Assembly: GCA_937889225.1 (NCBI GenBank)
Contig: CALAST010000096.1
Location: 1-64,000 of the forward strand
Direction of reading: 5' to 3'
Source of the DNA: an uncultured Lachnobacterium sp.
GTDB lineage: Bacteria > Bacillota > Clostridia > Lachnospirales > Lachnospiraceae
Length of the DNA stretch: 64,000 nucleotides
Under the pieces are notes generated by a model. It did not search any database. It saw nothing but the letters and a program-made list of their open reading frames with translations, and was not told where the DNA came from. This document shows, one piece after another, positions 43,269 to 51,512 of the stretch. The stretch's first letter is position 1. Every line of letters begins with the position of its first letter. The translations under genes were made by a program, and so were the position numbers.

Positions 43269-44711
43269 TTACTGCAACAAAGACAATACCTGCTGTGGCA
43301 ATTCATTTGCTTGTGCCAATACAGAAATTGCAGCCTGATTGATTACCCCCTGCTGTGTGTATGCTGTCATTTCCTCTGCCATATCTGTATCCATCAATGT
43401 TGCATATGCAGATGTCATATTTTCTTCTGTTTCAGCTAAACCAGCTGTTGCATAATCCAAACGATTTTGGAACGCACCTATTCTGGAACGTGTGGCAGAA
43501 AGTTTTGCAATGGCTTCATCTAATGTATTCATCGCACGTTCCGGACCATTTACCTTTGATACATCAACTGTATCAATATATAAACTCTTAGAAGAAATTT
43601 CACAAATACGTACATCCATAGTTTGGAATTCATTTGCACCAATTTGAATCGTCATAGAGCCAATTTCCGTTACATCAATTTCATAATTCCCATTTACAGC
43701 ATCTGCTTCTTCCGGCACATATGTCTCATACAAAGAAAAATCAATAATAAACCCATTACCATCTGTAATCTGCACACGATTTCCTTCGGTATGAACGGTT
43801 GCTGTTGATGTAAATCCGGAAACCTCTGTATTAGATGGCAATGATACCATCGCATCCGAACCATTTGCATTTAAGGTATATTCTCCATCTTCTACAGATA
43901 ATCCATCCTCTGCATCTAAATCAGCAATGCCGGTAGCTCGTGCCAATGCCCCACCCATGACTACTTCAATTTCTTCTCCTGCACCATAATGCTGGGAAAA
44001 TAATTTGATTCCTGTTGCATTTCCATCTGCATCCGTTACTTCTTCTACGAGACATCCTGCTTCATCTGCTGCTGTACGAATCGTTGACAAATAAGATTCA
44101 TTTGTCATGGAAGAACTGATTTCCACGCTGATACCATTGATAGAGATTCTGCCACTTGCTGTTCCATTTGGATAATCTAATTCAACCATTGCCTGTTTTG
44201 CGGTTTCTTCCACGTTAATATAATATTTGCCTGCCATAACCGTATCTGATACATAAAAACGTTCTGCACTATCTGCATACACACGAACATCCGAAGAACC
44301 ATCCAAAAGTGTTTTTGTATTATATTCCGTATCTGTAGAAATACGGTCTACTTCTTTCTGTAACTCATCTATCTCTGCCTGAATACTTATGCGATCATCA
44401 TATGAATAAGTCCCATTTGAAGCCTGAACTGCCAGTTCACGCATTCTTTGCAGCATGCTGCTAATTTCGTTTAATGCCCCATCCGCAATCTGAAGTACAC
44501 TTGTTGCATCTGAAGCGTTAGCTTCTGCCTGGTCTAATGCCTCAATCTGTGCTTTCATCTTATTAGAAATAGATATTCCTGCCGGATTATCGCTGGCATG
44601 ATTAATTTTAAATCCACTAGATAAACGTTCCATAGATGCTGCTACTCTATTTTCACTACGTAACAACTGATTATTTGTAATTACGGCAGACATATTACGA
44701 TTTATTTTCAT
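43269..44711 (-). CDS. hag: flagellin
   Basis: The 480-residue protein has the conserved ends of flagellin: MKINRNMSAVITNNQLLRSE and LSSGFKINHASDNPAG at the N-terminus, NRLDYATAGLAETEENMTSAYA and VLAQANELPQQVLSLLQ at the C-terminus. LQRMRELAVQ (87-96) is the D1 segment recognised by TLR5 in related flagellins. The middle (about 150-390) is a variable outer domain. A sigma-D-type promoter precedes it. Export and filament assembly follow from the family. Confidence 0.97.
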   Translation of the reverse strand: MKINRNMSAVITNNQLLRSENRVAASMERLSSGFKINHASDNPAGISISNKMKAQIEALDQAEANASDATSVLQIADGALNEISSMLQRMRELAVQASNGTYSYDDRISIQAEIDELQKEVDRISTDTEYNTKTLLDGSSDVRVYADSAERFYVSDTVMAGKYYINVEETAKQAMVELDYPNGTASGRISINGISVEISSSMTNESYLSTIRTAADEAGCLVEEVTDADGNATGIKLFSQHYGAGEEIEVVMGGALARATGIADLDAEDGLSVEDGEYTLNANGSDAMVSLPSNTEVSGFTSTATVHTEGNRVQITDGNGFIIDFSLYETYVPEEADAVNGNYEIDVTEIGSMTIQIGANEFQTMDVRICEISSKSLYIDTVDVSKVNGPERAMNTLDEAIAKLSATRSRIGAFQNRLDYATAGLAETEENMTSAYATLMDTDMAEEMTAYTQQGVINQAAISVLAQANELPQQVLSLLQ

Positions 44712-44779
44712 ATTCTATTCCTCTCATTTTATCGCTTCCCTGCAAAATTTTTGACTGCCCTGTCAATTATCTGTAACAT

Positions 44780-44806
44780 ATATCGACTTTTTTTCAAATT
44801 TTCTTA
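44780..44806 (-). promoter_or_regulatory. sigma-D (sigma-28) type promoter of flagellin
   Basis: On the minus strand TAAG (44803-44806) is followed after 15 bases by GTCGATAT (44780-44787), close to the sigma-28 pattern TAAA-N15-GCCGATAA. It lies 69 bases before the flagellin start. Confidence 0.65.
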
Positions 44807-44825
44807 ACCTGCCTAAAGTATATAT

Positions 44826-44854
44826 TTGCATTTCTAAGGGAAACGTATTATAAT
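44826..44854 (+). promoter_or_regulatory. promoter of the DUF1858 gene
   Basis: TTGCAT (44826-44831) and TATAAT (44849-44854) are 17 bases apart, 33 bases before the start codon, facing away from flagellin. Confidence 0.75.
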
Positions 44855-44887
44855 AGTTTAGATAGAATAAAAAAGGAGGATTATCCA

Positions 44888-45091
44888 ATGGCAAAAGTTA
44901 CAAAGGATACCATGATTGGCGAACTTCTCCAGATTAATGCAGATATCGCTCCTATGCTTTTAGGAATCGGCATGCATTGTCTTGGATGCCCATCTTCTCA
45001 GATGGAAACAATCGAAGAAGCAGCTATGGTTCATGGAATCAATCCGGATGATTTAGTAGAAGACATCAATGACTTCTTAGAACATAACTAA
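44888..45091 (+). CDS. DUF1858-domain small redox-like protein
   Basis: This 67-residue protein (TIGELLQINADIAPMLLGIGMHCLGCPSS in part, then ETIEEAAMVHGINPDDLVEDINDFL) is a stand-alone DUF1858 domain, the N-terminal part of ScdA/RIC-like and hybrid-cluster-linked proteins. The conserved CLGC pair may bind a metal or form a disulfide. GGAGG lies 7 bases before the ATG. It is a single-gene unit with promoter and terminator. Confidence 0.88.
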   Translation: MAKVTKDTMIGELLQINADIAPMLLGIGMHCLGCPSSQMETIEEAAMVHGINPDDLVEDINDFLEHN

Positions 45092-45096
45092 CATGT

Positions 45097-45130
45097 TAAA
45101 AAAACGACAGCAAAATGCTGTCGTTTTTTC
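45097..45130. terminator. bidirectional terminator
   Basis: AACGACAGCA (45103-45112) pairs with TGCTGTCGTT (45116-45125), loop AAA, with A-run before and T-run after, between converging genes. Confidence 0.88.
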
Positions 45131-45136
45131 TTAATC

Positions 45137-45886
45137 CTATAATGACCCATACAACTGAATTGCATTATCTTTTATAATTAATTTTCCATGCTCTTTTAAA
45201 TATGCACCAACTGCTGGTGTAAACTTCGTGGCAATGGCATATTCGGAAATAATATTGCAGATTTTATTAAATTCCTCCGGAGTATGCTTGCTTTTTTGTA
45301 TAATCAGAAAATAGCTGTTTTTCTTCACATCTTTATACAAATGGTTCTTTCCCTTATAAAATCTCCCTAAAACATGGGAAATTCTCTCTAATACCTGAAA
45401 ATTCATAATTTCAAACATTGTAGTTAAATCTGCATGTTCCATCCTCTTTACAGGTAATTCTTTTTTGACGTTTGCTTCTGTTTCTTCAGATTCCAGCGTA
45501 TTTTCATCTTCTGCAAACTTTTTAAATAAAGCCAATATCTCGTCTGCACCATGCATGCCAGCAAATGGATTTATATTTTCACTTCCCCATTCCTCATTTG
45601 GTTCTGAAAACTTTGAAAAACGAGGGTCTAACTCATCGGGATACTCCACTTTTGTAATCTGCAAAACTAAATTTTCACCGTTTAATGGAATCGCTTCCAC
45701 CATAATCGGCATATCATCTACTTCAAAACCAAACTCATCATTTGCTTGCTCAATCATATCATGAAACAAGTCTTTTGCTTTTTCCGAACCATACGCAAGT
45801 TCGCTTATTTTTATCTGTCTTTCTTCTAGTTCCTGTTTGCTTAATGTACATCTGATTTGATTATCATTTATCTTTTCAATTTTCAT
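45137..45886 (-). CDS. mecA: MecA-type ClpC adaptor protein
   Basis: A 249-residue protein with the MecA N-terminal domain (MKIEKINDNQIRCTLSKQEL, ISELAYGSEKAKDLFHDMIEQANDEFGF), an acidic linker (about 110-140) and the C-terminal ClpC-binding domain (FEIMNFQVLERISHVLGRFYKGKNHLYKD, HTPEEFNKICNIISEYA). MecA delivers substrates to the ClpCP protease. Length is slightly above that of Bacillus MecA. It is transcribed alone. Confidence 0.9.
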   Translation of the reverse strand: MKIEKINDNQIRCTLSKQELEERQIKISELAYGSEKAKDLFHDMIEQANDEFGFEVDDMPIMVEAIPLNGENLVLQITKVEYPDELDPRFSKFSEPNEEWGSENINPFAGMHGADEILALFKKFAEDENTLESEETEANVKKELPVKRMEHADLTTMFEIMNFQVLERISHVLGRFYKGKNHLYKDVKKNSYFLIIQKSKHTPEEFNKICNIISEYAIATKFTPAVGAYLKEHGKLIIKDNAIQLYGSL

Positions 45887-46054
45887 TTCATCACATCCTT
45901 TATCTTGAAAATCTTTTGAGATGTTATAATTATTATAAACAACTGAGCCATTTCTGTAAAGTAAGTCTCAAAAAATATTAAAAAAATACTTGCATCTTTT
46001 TTATTTTTGTGCTATATGTGTAATTACGAGATGTGCTCTGACAAAAAGGAGCTT

Positions 46055-47410
46055 ATGCAAATCAATGAACATTCTGTTTTGTTTGGCAAATACGAGATGT
46101 TATCTCCACTTGGTACAGGCAGTTTCAGTACCGTATATCTTGCCAAACACATCATCTTAGAGAGTCATCGGGCAATCAAACTTATCCCCAAACAAGATTC
46201 CTGTACCGACTCTTTACTAAACGAAGCAAAAATCTTAAAATCCCTATCACACCCCGGAATTCCCATTCTTTATGAAATAGAACAAGATGACTCTTATTAT
46301 TATCTGATAGAGGAATTTATCGAGGGTGAATCCTTAGATTCTTTTCTGCTTCATCAAAAAATTATTTCCCCAACTATTTTTTACAATTTAAGTATACAAT
46401 TATGCGAAATTTTTTCATATCTTCATTCCATTCGACCTTATCCTATTCTTTATATGGATTTAAAGCCGGAACATATCTTAATATGCGGAATGCAGATAAA
46501 ACTTATCGATTTTAATGTATCGGCTTATATTAAAAAATCGGGAAATATCTTTCGTCTTTTTGGAAACGAGGATTTTAGTGCACCAGAAATAAAACTCGGT
46601 GCTATCCCCAATCTGCAATGGGACATTTATAGCATTGGAAAACTTATGCTTTATTTGTCTGATTTTGTGGAAAATCCTCTCTCTCAAAATACCCAAACAA
46701 TTATCAAACAGGCTGCAAGAAAAGACCCGACTTATCGTTTTGAAACGGTCGATAAGTTACTCTTAGCTCTTTCCTGTGAACAAACAACATCAAAACAGAC
46801 ACATTCTCGTAAAACAATTGCCGTAATCGGAAGCCATAAAGGCTGCGGATGCACTCATATATCCATATCTTTAACTTCCACTTTAAATTATATGGGATAT
46901 TCCGCATGTTACTATGAAAAAAATGATACCGAATCTCTTTTTCGGGCTTTAGATTTTTTCCCTCATAAAAAAGAAAAAAACGGCTGTATTTTTTACCGCC
47001 TGTTTTGCGGCTATCCAAACTATGGACCGGGCATAAGTATACCGGAGCCTGATGCTGATATTCTCATTTTAAACTACGGAACTGCTTTGGATGTTTGTGA
47101 AATTGAAGCAGATTTGTATTTGTTTATATGCACAAGCAGCATCTGGCACAGACAGGATGCCATCGATAAAAACGAAACTTTTTTACATTTCAAAGGAAAC
47201 CGCAAAATCATCTGCAATATGGGAACAAAATCAGCCCTTTTACAATTAGCCAATCGGTTTTTATCTCCAATTTTTCTATATACTTATGATGCCGACCCAT
47301 TTTTGGTCACTCCATCAAAAGTAAAGTTTGCTTCCGAATTACTCCATTTAAAAAGGAGGTCGCCACTATTTTTCCATTTAAAAAAATTGTTTATCCGAAA
47401 AAAGTCATAG
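46055..47410 (+). CDS. kinase-like domain fused to a degenerate ParA-type ATPase
   Basis: I start it at 46055 (MQINEHSVLFGKYEM), since AAGGAG lies just upstream; ATG 46022 is an alternative. Residues 10-240 are a Ser/Thr kinase fold: GTGSFSTVY (20-28), AIK (Lys 42), MDLKPEH (134-140), DFN (152-154), APE (176-178). The HRD, catalytic-loop Asn and DFG residues are altered, so catalysis is doubtful. Residues 253-451 are a MinD/TadZ-like domain with a degenerate P-loop, IGSHKGCGCTH. It may couple signalling to the Tad pilus. The end carries a slippery A AAA AAG. Confidence 0.75.
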   Translation: MQINEHSVLFGKYEMLSPLGTGSFSTVYLAKHIILESHRAIKLIPKQDSCTDSLLNEAKILKSLSHPGIPILYEIEQDDSYYYLIEEFIEGESLDSFLLHQKIISPTIFYNLSIQLCEIFSYLHSIRPYPILYMDLKPEHILICGMQIKLIDFNVSAYIKKSGNIFRLFGNEDFSAPEIKLGAIPNLQWDIYSIGKLMLYLSDFVENPLSQNTQTIIKQAARKDPTYRFETVDKLLLALSCEQTTSKQTHSRKTIAVIGSHKGCGCTHISISLTSTLNYMGYSACYYEKNDTESLFRALDFFPHKKEKNGCIFYRLFCGYPNYGPGISIPEPDADILILNYGTALDVCEIEADLYLFICTSSIWHRQDAIDKNETFLHFKGNRKIICNMGTKSALLQLANRFLSPIFLYTYDADPFLVTPSKVKFASELLHLKRRSPLFFHLKKLFIRKKS

Positions 47411-47955
47411 GCTTCAGCAGCGTGTTCCACGGAGCTGGTACGACTTCCATAAGCCTTGCCTTTTCCCATTTTTTACGTAATAAAAAACGAAAGAAAACGG
47501 CTTATGTCGAACTAAACTCCTCGGATGAAATCCGTTTTATCAAAGGAGGAACGCAAAAAAAGATGTTTTATCATATGGGAATCGCACTATTTCCAAATGT
47601 AACACCATCTTCGCTTTCTGACATTTTACAAATGGATTTTGAATATTTTATTTTGGATATGGGTGTGTTAAATACCTATACTGCCGAACAATTTTCGCAC
47701 TGCTATAAACAATTTATCGTAGGCAGCCTAAATAGCTGGAAGCGGCAAAAAACATTAGAAAAAATCAAACATTTTACAAAAAATACTATGATACATCAGG
47801 ATAAGGTGATATTTATCCGAGTCTCAGCAGAAAAAGAATCCAATCTCTCAATTTTTTCTAATCCATTTGCCAAAATAGTGAATGCCCCTTATATTCCAAA
47901 CCCGTTTCAAATTTCATTTGACTCATTTGGTTTTTATGAAAATTTATTAAGGTAA
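47368..47955 (+). CDS. degenerate ParA/TadZ-like ATPase, AUU start or -1 frameshift
   Basis: The fold needs the beta strand KKVIGFSSVFHGAGTTSIS, which lies upstream of the first standard start (GTG 47422). AAAGGAGGT ends 8 bases before an ATT at 47368, giving 195 residues. This overlaps the kinase gene by 43 bases in the -1 frame. The alternative is a -1 shift at A AAA AAG (47398-47404), six bases before the upstream stop codon. The P-loop lacks the usual lysine, as in the C-terminal half of the preceding protein, so the two are paralogues. Confidence 0.62.
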   Translation: MFPFKKIVYPKKVIGFSSVFHGAGTTSISLAFSHFLRNKKRKKTAYVELNSSDEIRFIKGGTQKKMFYHMGIALFPNVTPSSLSDILQMDFEYFILDMGVLNTYTAEQFSHCYKQFIVGSLNSWKRQKTLEKIKHFTKNTMIHQDKVIFIRVSAEKESNLSIFSNPFAKIVNAPYIPNPFQISFDSFGFYENLLR

Positions 47956-47998
47956 TTTTAATAACCACAAAATCTATAACAAAGGAGGGAAATTTCCT

Positions 47999-48043
47999 AT
48001 GACTAAACTCTCAATGTCTCAGCAAAAGTTTAGTCATATCTAA
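47999..48043 (+). CDS. possible 14-residue peptide inside a hairpin
   Basis: GGAGGG stands 9 to 11 bases before an ATG at 47999 that opens MTKLSMSQQKFSHI and stops at 48041-48043. The start and end of the frame form a perfect 12-bp inverted repeat (47998-48009 with 48027-48038). It may be a small gene or a structured leader element. Confidence 0.3.
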   Translation: MTKLSMSQQKFSHI

Positions 48044-48092
48044 ACACACAACCGCTGTAAGAAAAAAAGATAAATAACGGATATAACAAACC

Positions 48093-48125
48093 TTAGGAGT
48101 CGGCATTTCAAATACCGACTCCTAA
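48093..48125. terminator. strong hairpin upstream of the GH18 gene
   Basis: TTAGGAGTCGG (48093-48103) pairs with CCGACTCCTAA (48115-48125). No long T-run follows on either strand, so termination is uncertain. Confidence 0.4.
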
Positions 48126-48201
48126 AAATGTTTGCTTCCCTACTTATACAATGATATAATAATGGCATATCTTATATCATAATAAAGGAAGGTCTATTTA
48201 C

Positions 48202-49956
48202 ATGAGAAAAAAAACAAATGTAACGAGAACACTCCCCAAAAAAGCCATACCTATACTTATTATCTCAGGGCTTATTTTACTGGTTCTCGCTTTTATTGTG
48301 GGGTCTGCTTTACTCAAGCGTTATACGCCAACCAAAGAACGCATGGCTCTGACGGATTACTATGAAATAACCGATGAATCCCAAGTGGCAATCACTTTAA
48401 ACAACACCGTTCTTGACAGTTATGCCACTTCTATTAATGGGAATATTTACTTAGATTATAATTTTGTACATGATATCATCAATCCCCGTTTTTACTGGGA
48501 TTCAAATGAAAATGTCTTGCTCTATACAACCGCCTCAAATGTAATTTCTGCACATTCAGACTCTAACAGCTATAGTGTTGGAAAAACGACAAACGATTAT
48601 GGCAGAACCATTGTAAAAGCAAATGCTGATTCCGCATGGGTGGATATTGAATTTGTAAAACAATATTCAGACTTTACTTATACCGTATACGAAAATCCAA
48701 CTCGTGTTGTTATCACAAATGCATGGGAAGAAATTACCACAGCAAAAGTAAAGAAAAACACCGAAGTTCGCCAAAAAGGTGGTATTAAAAGTCCTATTCT
48801 TGCTGATGTTGCAAAGAATGATGTCGTTACCATCTTAGAAACAGATGAAACATGGACAAAAGTTTGTACAAAGGATGGCATTACAGGCTATATTCGTTCC
48901 AAATATGTAAATAACAAAACGCAAACCACACCTGTTAGTGAATTTGTTCCGGAAGAATTCAGTCATATTAAAATTGACAAATCCATAAACCTTGTATGGC
49001 ATCAGATGTATGGCAGTTCAAGCGGGGCACAGGCAATTGAACTTTTAACTAATTCCAAAGGCGTAAATGTCGTATCGCCAACATGGTTTTATGTAAAAAA
49101 TAACAATGGTGATATTTCCAGCATTGCAAGCAATGACTATGTGGATTACTGTCATAGTCAGGGCGTTCAAGTTTGGGGACTTGTCAGCAATTTTGACACC
49201 CAGTCTTCTGCTGTAGATACTTCCTACCTGCTTACACACACATCCTCTCGCCAAAATCTTGTAAACCAGCTTATTGCAAAAGCATTACAGTATGATTTGG
49301 ATGGCATCAATGTCGACTTTGAAAGTATGAATGGTCCGGAAGTTGGAGATGGATATATTCAGTTTATCCGCGAACTCTCCATCAAATGTGCAAATAATGA
49401 CATTATTCTCTCTGTGGATGTGCCTGTTCCTGCTGCTTATAATAATTTTTATCACTATACGGAATTGGGATTATTTGCAGATTATGTGGTTGTCATGGCT
49501 TATGATGAGCACTATGGTCAGGCAAGCGGAGAAGGTTCTGTTGCTTCCTTAACTTGGACAGAAGAAGCCATCAACAATCTTTTAGCAGAAGAAGTTCCGG
49601 CAAATCAGATTGTTTTTGGTATTCCTTTCTATACCAAGCTTTGGAACTTAACACCAACGACAAGTGAAGAAAGTGCAGAATCCTCTTATATTATCGGATT
49701 TGAAAATCTCGGAATGGATAAAGCATCCGGATGGATGACCAACAATATCCAAGAACCTGTTTGGTTAGAAGAATGTGGTCAGTATTATGGCGAATGTGTC
49801 AAAAATGGAAAGACCTATAAGATGTGGTTAGAAGACACAACTTCCCTTGAACAGCGTCTGCAACTTATGAAAAAATACAACCTTGGCGGAGCTGCTTTTT
49901 GGAAATATGGGTTGGAGACAGATAAGGTTTGGGATATTATTATTAAATATATGTAA
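48202..49956 (+). CDS. membrane-anchored GH18 glycosidase with SH3 domain
   Basis: The 584-residue protein has an N-terminal anchor (about 17-37, PILIISGLILLVLAFIVG), a stalk resembling the copper amine oxidase N-terminal domain (about 60-170), an SH3b domain (about 178-235) and a GH18 domain with LDGINVDFES, where the final Glu is the catalytic acid, and VVMAYDEHYG. Relatives include the spore YaaH/YdhD group; it likely acts on peptidoglycan amino sugars outside the cell. AAGGAAGG lies upstream. It is transcribed alone. Confidence 0.9.
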   Translation: MRKKTNVTRTLPKKAIPILIISGLILLVLAFIVGSALLKRYTPTKERMALTDYYEITDESQVAITLNNTVLDSYATSINGNIYLDYNFVHDIINPRFYWDSNENVLLYTTASNVISAHSDSNSYSVGKTTNDYGRTIVKANADSAWVDIEFVKQYSDFTYTVYENPTRVVITNAWEEITTAKVKKNTEVRQKGGIKSPILADVAKNDVVTILETDETWTKVCTKDGITGYIRSKYVNNKTQTTPVSEFVPEEFSHIKIDKSINLVWHQMYGSSSGAQAIELLTNSKGVNVVSPTWFYVKNNNGDISSIASNDYVDYCHSQGVQVWGLVSNFDTQSSAVDTSYLLTHTSSRQNLVNQLIAKALQYDLDGINVDFESMNGPEVGDGYIQFIRELSIKCANNDIILSVDVPVPAAYNNFYHYTELGLFADYVVVMAYDEHYGQASGEGSVASLTWTEEAINNLLAEEVPANQIVFGIPFYTKLWNLTPTTSEESAESSYIIGFENLGMDKASGWMTNNIQEPVWLEECGQYYGECVKNGKTYKMWLEDTTSLEQRLQLMKKYNLGGAAFWKYGLETDKVWDIIIKYM

Positions 49957-50047
49957 TGATTAAATGCATATTATTTCTTCCTAAAAAAGCTAAAATTAAT
50001 CTTTATGGGTAGAAAAACTGTCATTTTTATTTCAATATTTTTAACAC

Positions 50048-50109
50048 AAAAAATCAGGCATATGATATTCTTTCCTATTGTAGAGAATATATCATATACC
50101 TGATTTTTT
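50048..50109. terminator. bidirectional terminator
   Basis: AAAAAATCAGG (50048-50058) pairs with CCTGATTTTTT (50099-50109), with ATATGATAT pairing inside, between the converging GH18 gene and the GTPase operon. Confidence 0.8.
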
Positions 50110-50150
50110 AATTTCGTCCTTATTTTCCAATGTCTGAAAAATACCCATAC

Positions 50151-50600
50151 CTAACTTCTAGCCATTTCATAAAGTTCTTCTGCTGCTTCCTTTACCAGAG
50201 AATCTATCTTATAGGTATTACCTTCTATATTCTCCCATCTTGATTTATATTTTTCTCCTACTTTCTTAACCGCATTTGGCAATTCCCTATCATGATACAT
50301 TTGTTTAATAATTCCAATTGTACCTCCACCCAAAACAGCAGCCACAGCCCATCCAACCGGTGTAGATAAGAAAGCTGTAATCGCAGCAACGAATCCAACA
50401 GGACCTACAGCAAGGATTCCTATTACTACTCCAATAAATATTCGCCAGTCTTTTGTAATAAGTTCCATAATAGCTTTATACGTTGTAGACGAAACTCTAT
50501 ATAAATCTTCAATTCCACAATTATGTCTCTCTCTACAAAGCTTATCACATTCCACCAAAACATCATTCATATAATCATTAAAACTATAATAACGGCTCAT
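50151..50600 (-). CDS. membrane protein of the dynamin-type GTPase operon
   Basis: The 149-residue protein has a helical N-terminal part with cysteines (CDKLCRERHNC), a Gly/Ala-rich double membrane segment (about 57-98, FIGVVIGILAVGPVGFVAAI and PVGWAVAAVLGGGTIGII) and a charged helical tail. It starts 7 bases after the preceding GTPase gene stop codon, so it belongs to that operon. The hairpin-like hydrophobic region could insert in the membrane next to the GTPases. No family recognised. Confidence 0.72.
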   Translation of the reverse strand: MSRYYSFNDYMNDVLVECDKLCRERHNCGIEDLYRVSSTTYKAIMELITKDWRIFIGVVIGILAVGPVGFVAAITAFLSTPVGWAVAAVLGGGTIGIIKQMYHDRELPNAVKKVGEKYKSRWENIEGNTYKIDSLVKEAAEELYEMARS

Positions 50601-50606
50601 AAAAAG

Positions 50607-51494
50607 CTACCTCCATTCATGGGTTATGGGATTATAATTTGTAATTCGTTCTTTTAATGCCTCCATAAGCATAGGTATACTACTCAATTCTTTTATTGTA
50701 TCTGCATCCGTCTTATAGCCTTCTTCCTCTAACAATCCTTTAATATGTTTTATTACCGTATCCGGTCTGTCGATATCTTTTTTACTTAACTCAAACTCCG
50801 GCATCTGTGACCAGTAAAACAAAAAATTACAAGGATAGATGAGCTTATCACAAATCGGGAATAGAGAAATTCCAGCGGACTGCAACCAACTTACATTTTG
50901 TTCCATAATTTCCTGATTAATCTCATGGCATGGAATCCAACGCTCCTCTCTACGTCCTTGATTGCAATTCATAAGAATGGAAATCGGAATGTTTCGCTCA
51001 GATAATTTTATGAGCAGTTCCTTATCCATCTGTGAAAATCCTCTATTTGTCATAACATACAAAATATAATTCACATGAGGCAATGCGGATAGTGCCCTCT
51101 TTGTGTCAGTATCGTTTGCATTATATCCCGGAGTATCCACAATATCACAAATTTCTAAAAATAAACTGTCAGCCCATGACTCAATATGAAATCCACTCTC
51201 AATATTCACCTTTTCAACAAAGGAAGATTCTCTGATTTCCTCTAATGTAACAGGATACAATTCTCCTTGTTTTGAACGATATTTTAATTTCATCTCCGAA
51301 TTATATCGATATCGGGTAGTCAATGCTGTTGTGGAACGTCCTTTGCCTGCTAAGGCCAAATAATGACCTAGCAGACAATTTAAAAAGGTTGATTTTCCGA
51401 TTTGAAAATTTCCATAAATTGCTATAATCGGACGTTCTTTTGCAAAATCAGCAGAAATATGCCCTTCCTTAATAAAATCACTCCATTTTCGCAC
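50607..51494 (-). CDS. small dynamin/Era-like GTPase
   Basis: The 295-residue protein has G1 GNFQIGKST (28-36), a switch region TTALTTRYRY, G3 DTPG (120-123) and a degenerate G4 NCNQ (176-179) where NKxD is expected. No membrane span is predicted. It lies 19 bases after the large dynamin-like gene and directly before a membrane protein. A paired small and large GTPase recalls bacterial dynamin pairs such as DynA halves and LeoA/LeoBC, but the sequence is too distant to assign. Confidence 0.78.
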   Translation of the reverse strand: MRKWSDFIKEGHISADFAKERPIIAIYGNFQIGKSTFLNCLLGHYLALAGKGRSTTALTTRYRYNSEMKLKYRSKQGELYPVTLEEIRESSFVEKVNIESGFHIESWADSLFLEICDIVDTPGYNANDTDTKRALSALPHVNYILYVMTNRGFSQMDKELLIKLSERNIPISILMNCNQGRREERWIPCHEINQEIMEQNVSWLQSAGISLFPICDKLIYPCNFLFYWSQMPEFELSKKDIDRPDTVIKHIKGLLEEEGYKTDADTIKELSSIPMLMEALKERITNYNPITHEWR

Positions 51495-51512
51495 AATAAC
51501 TCTTCTCCTGCA

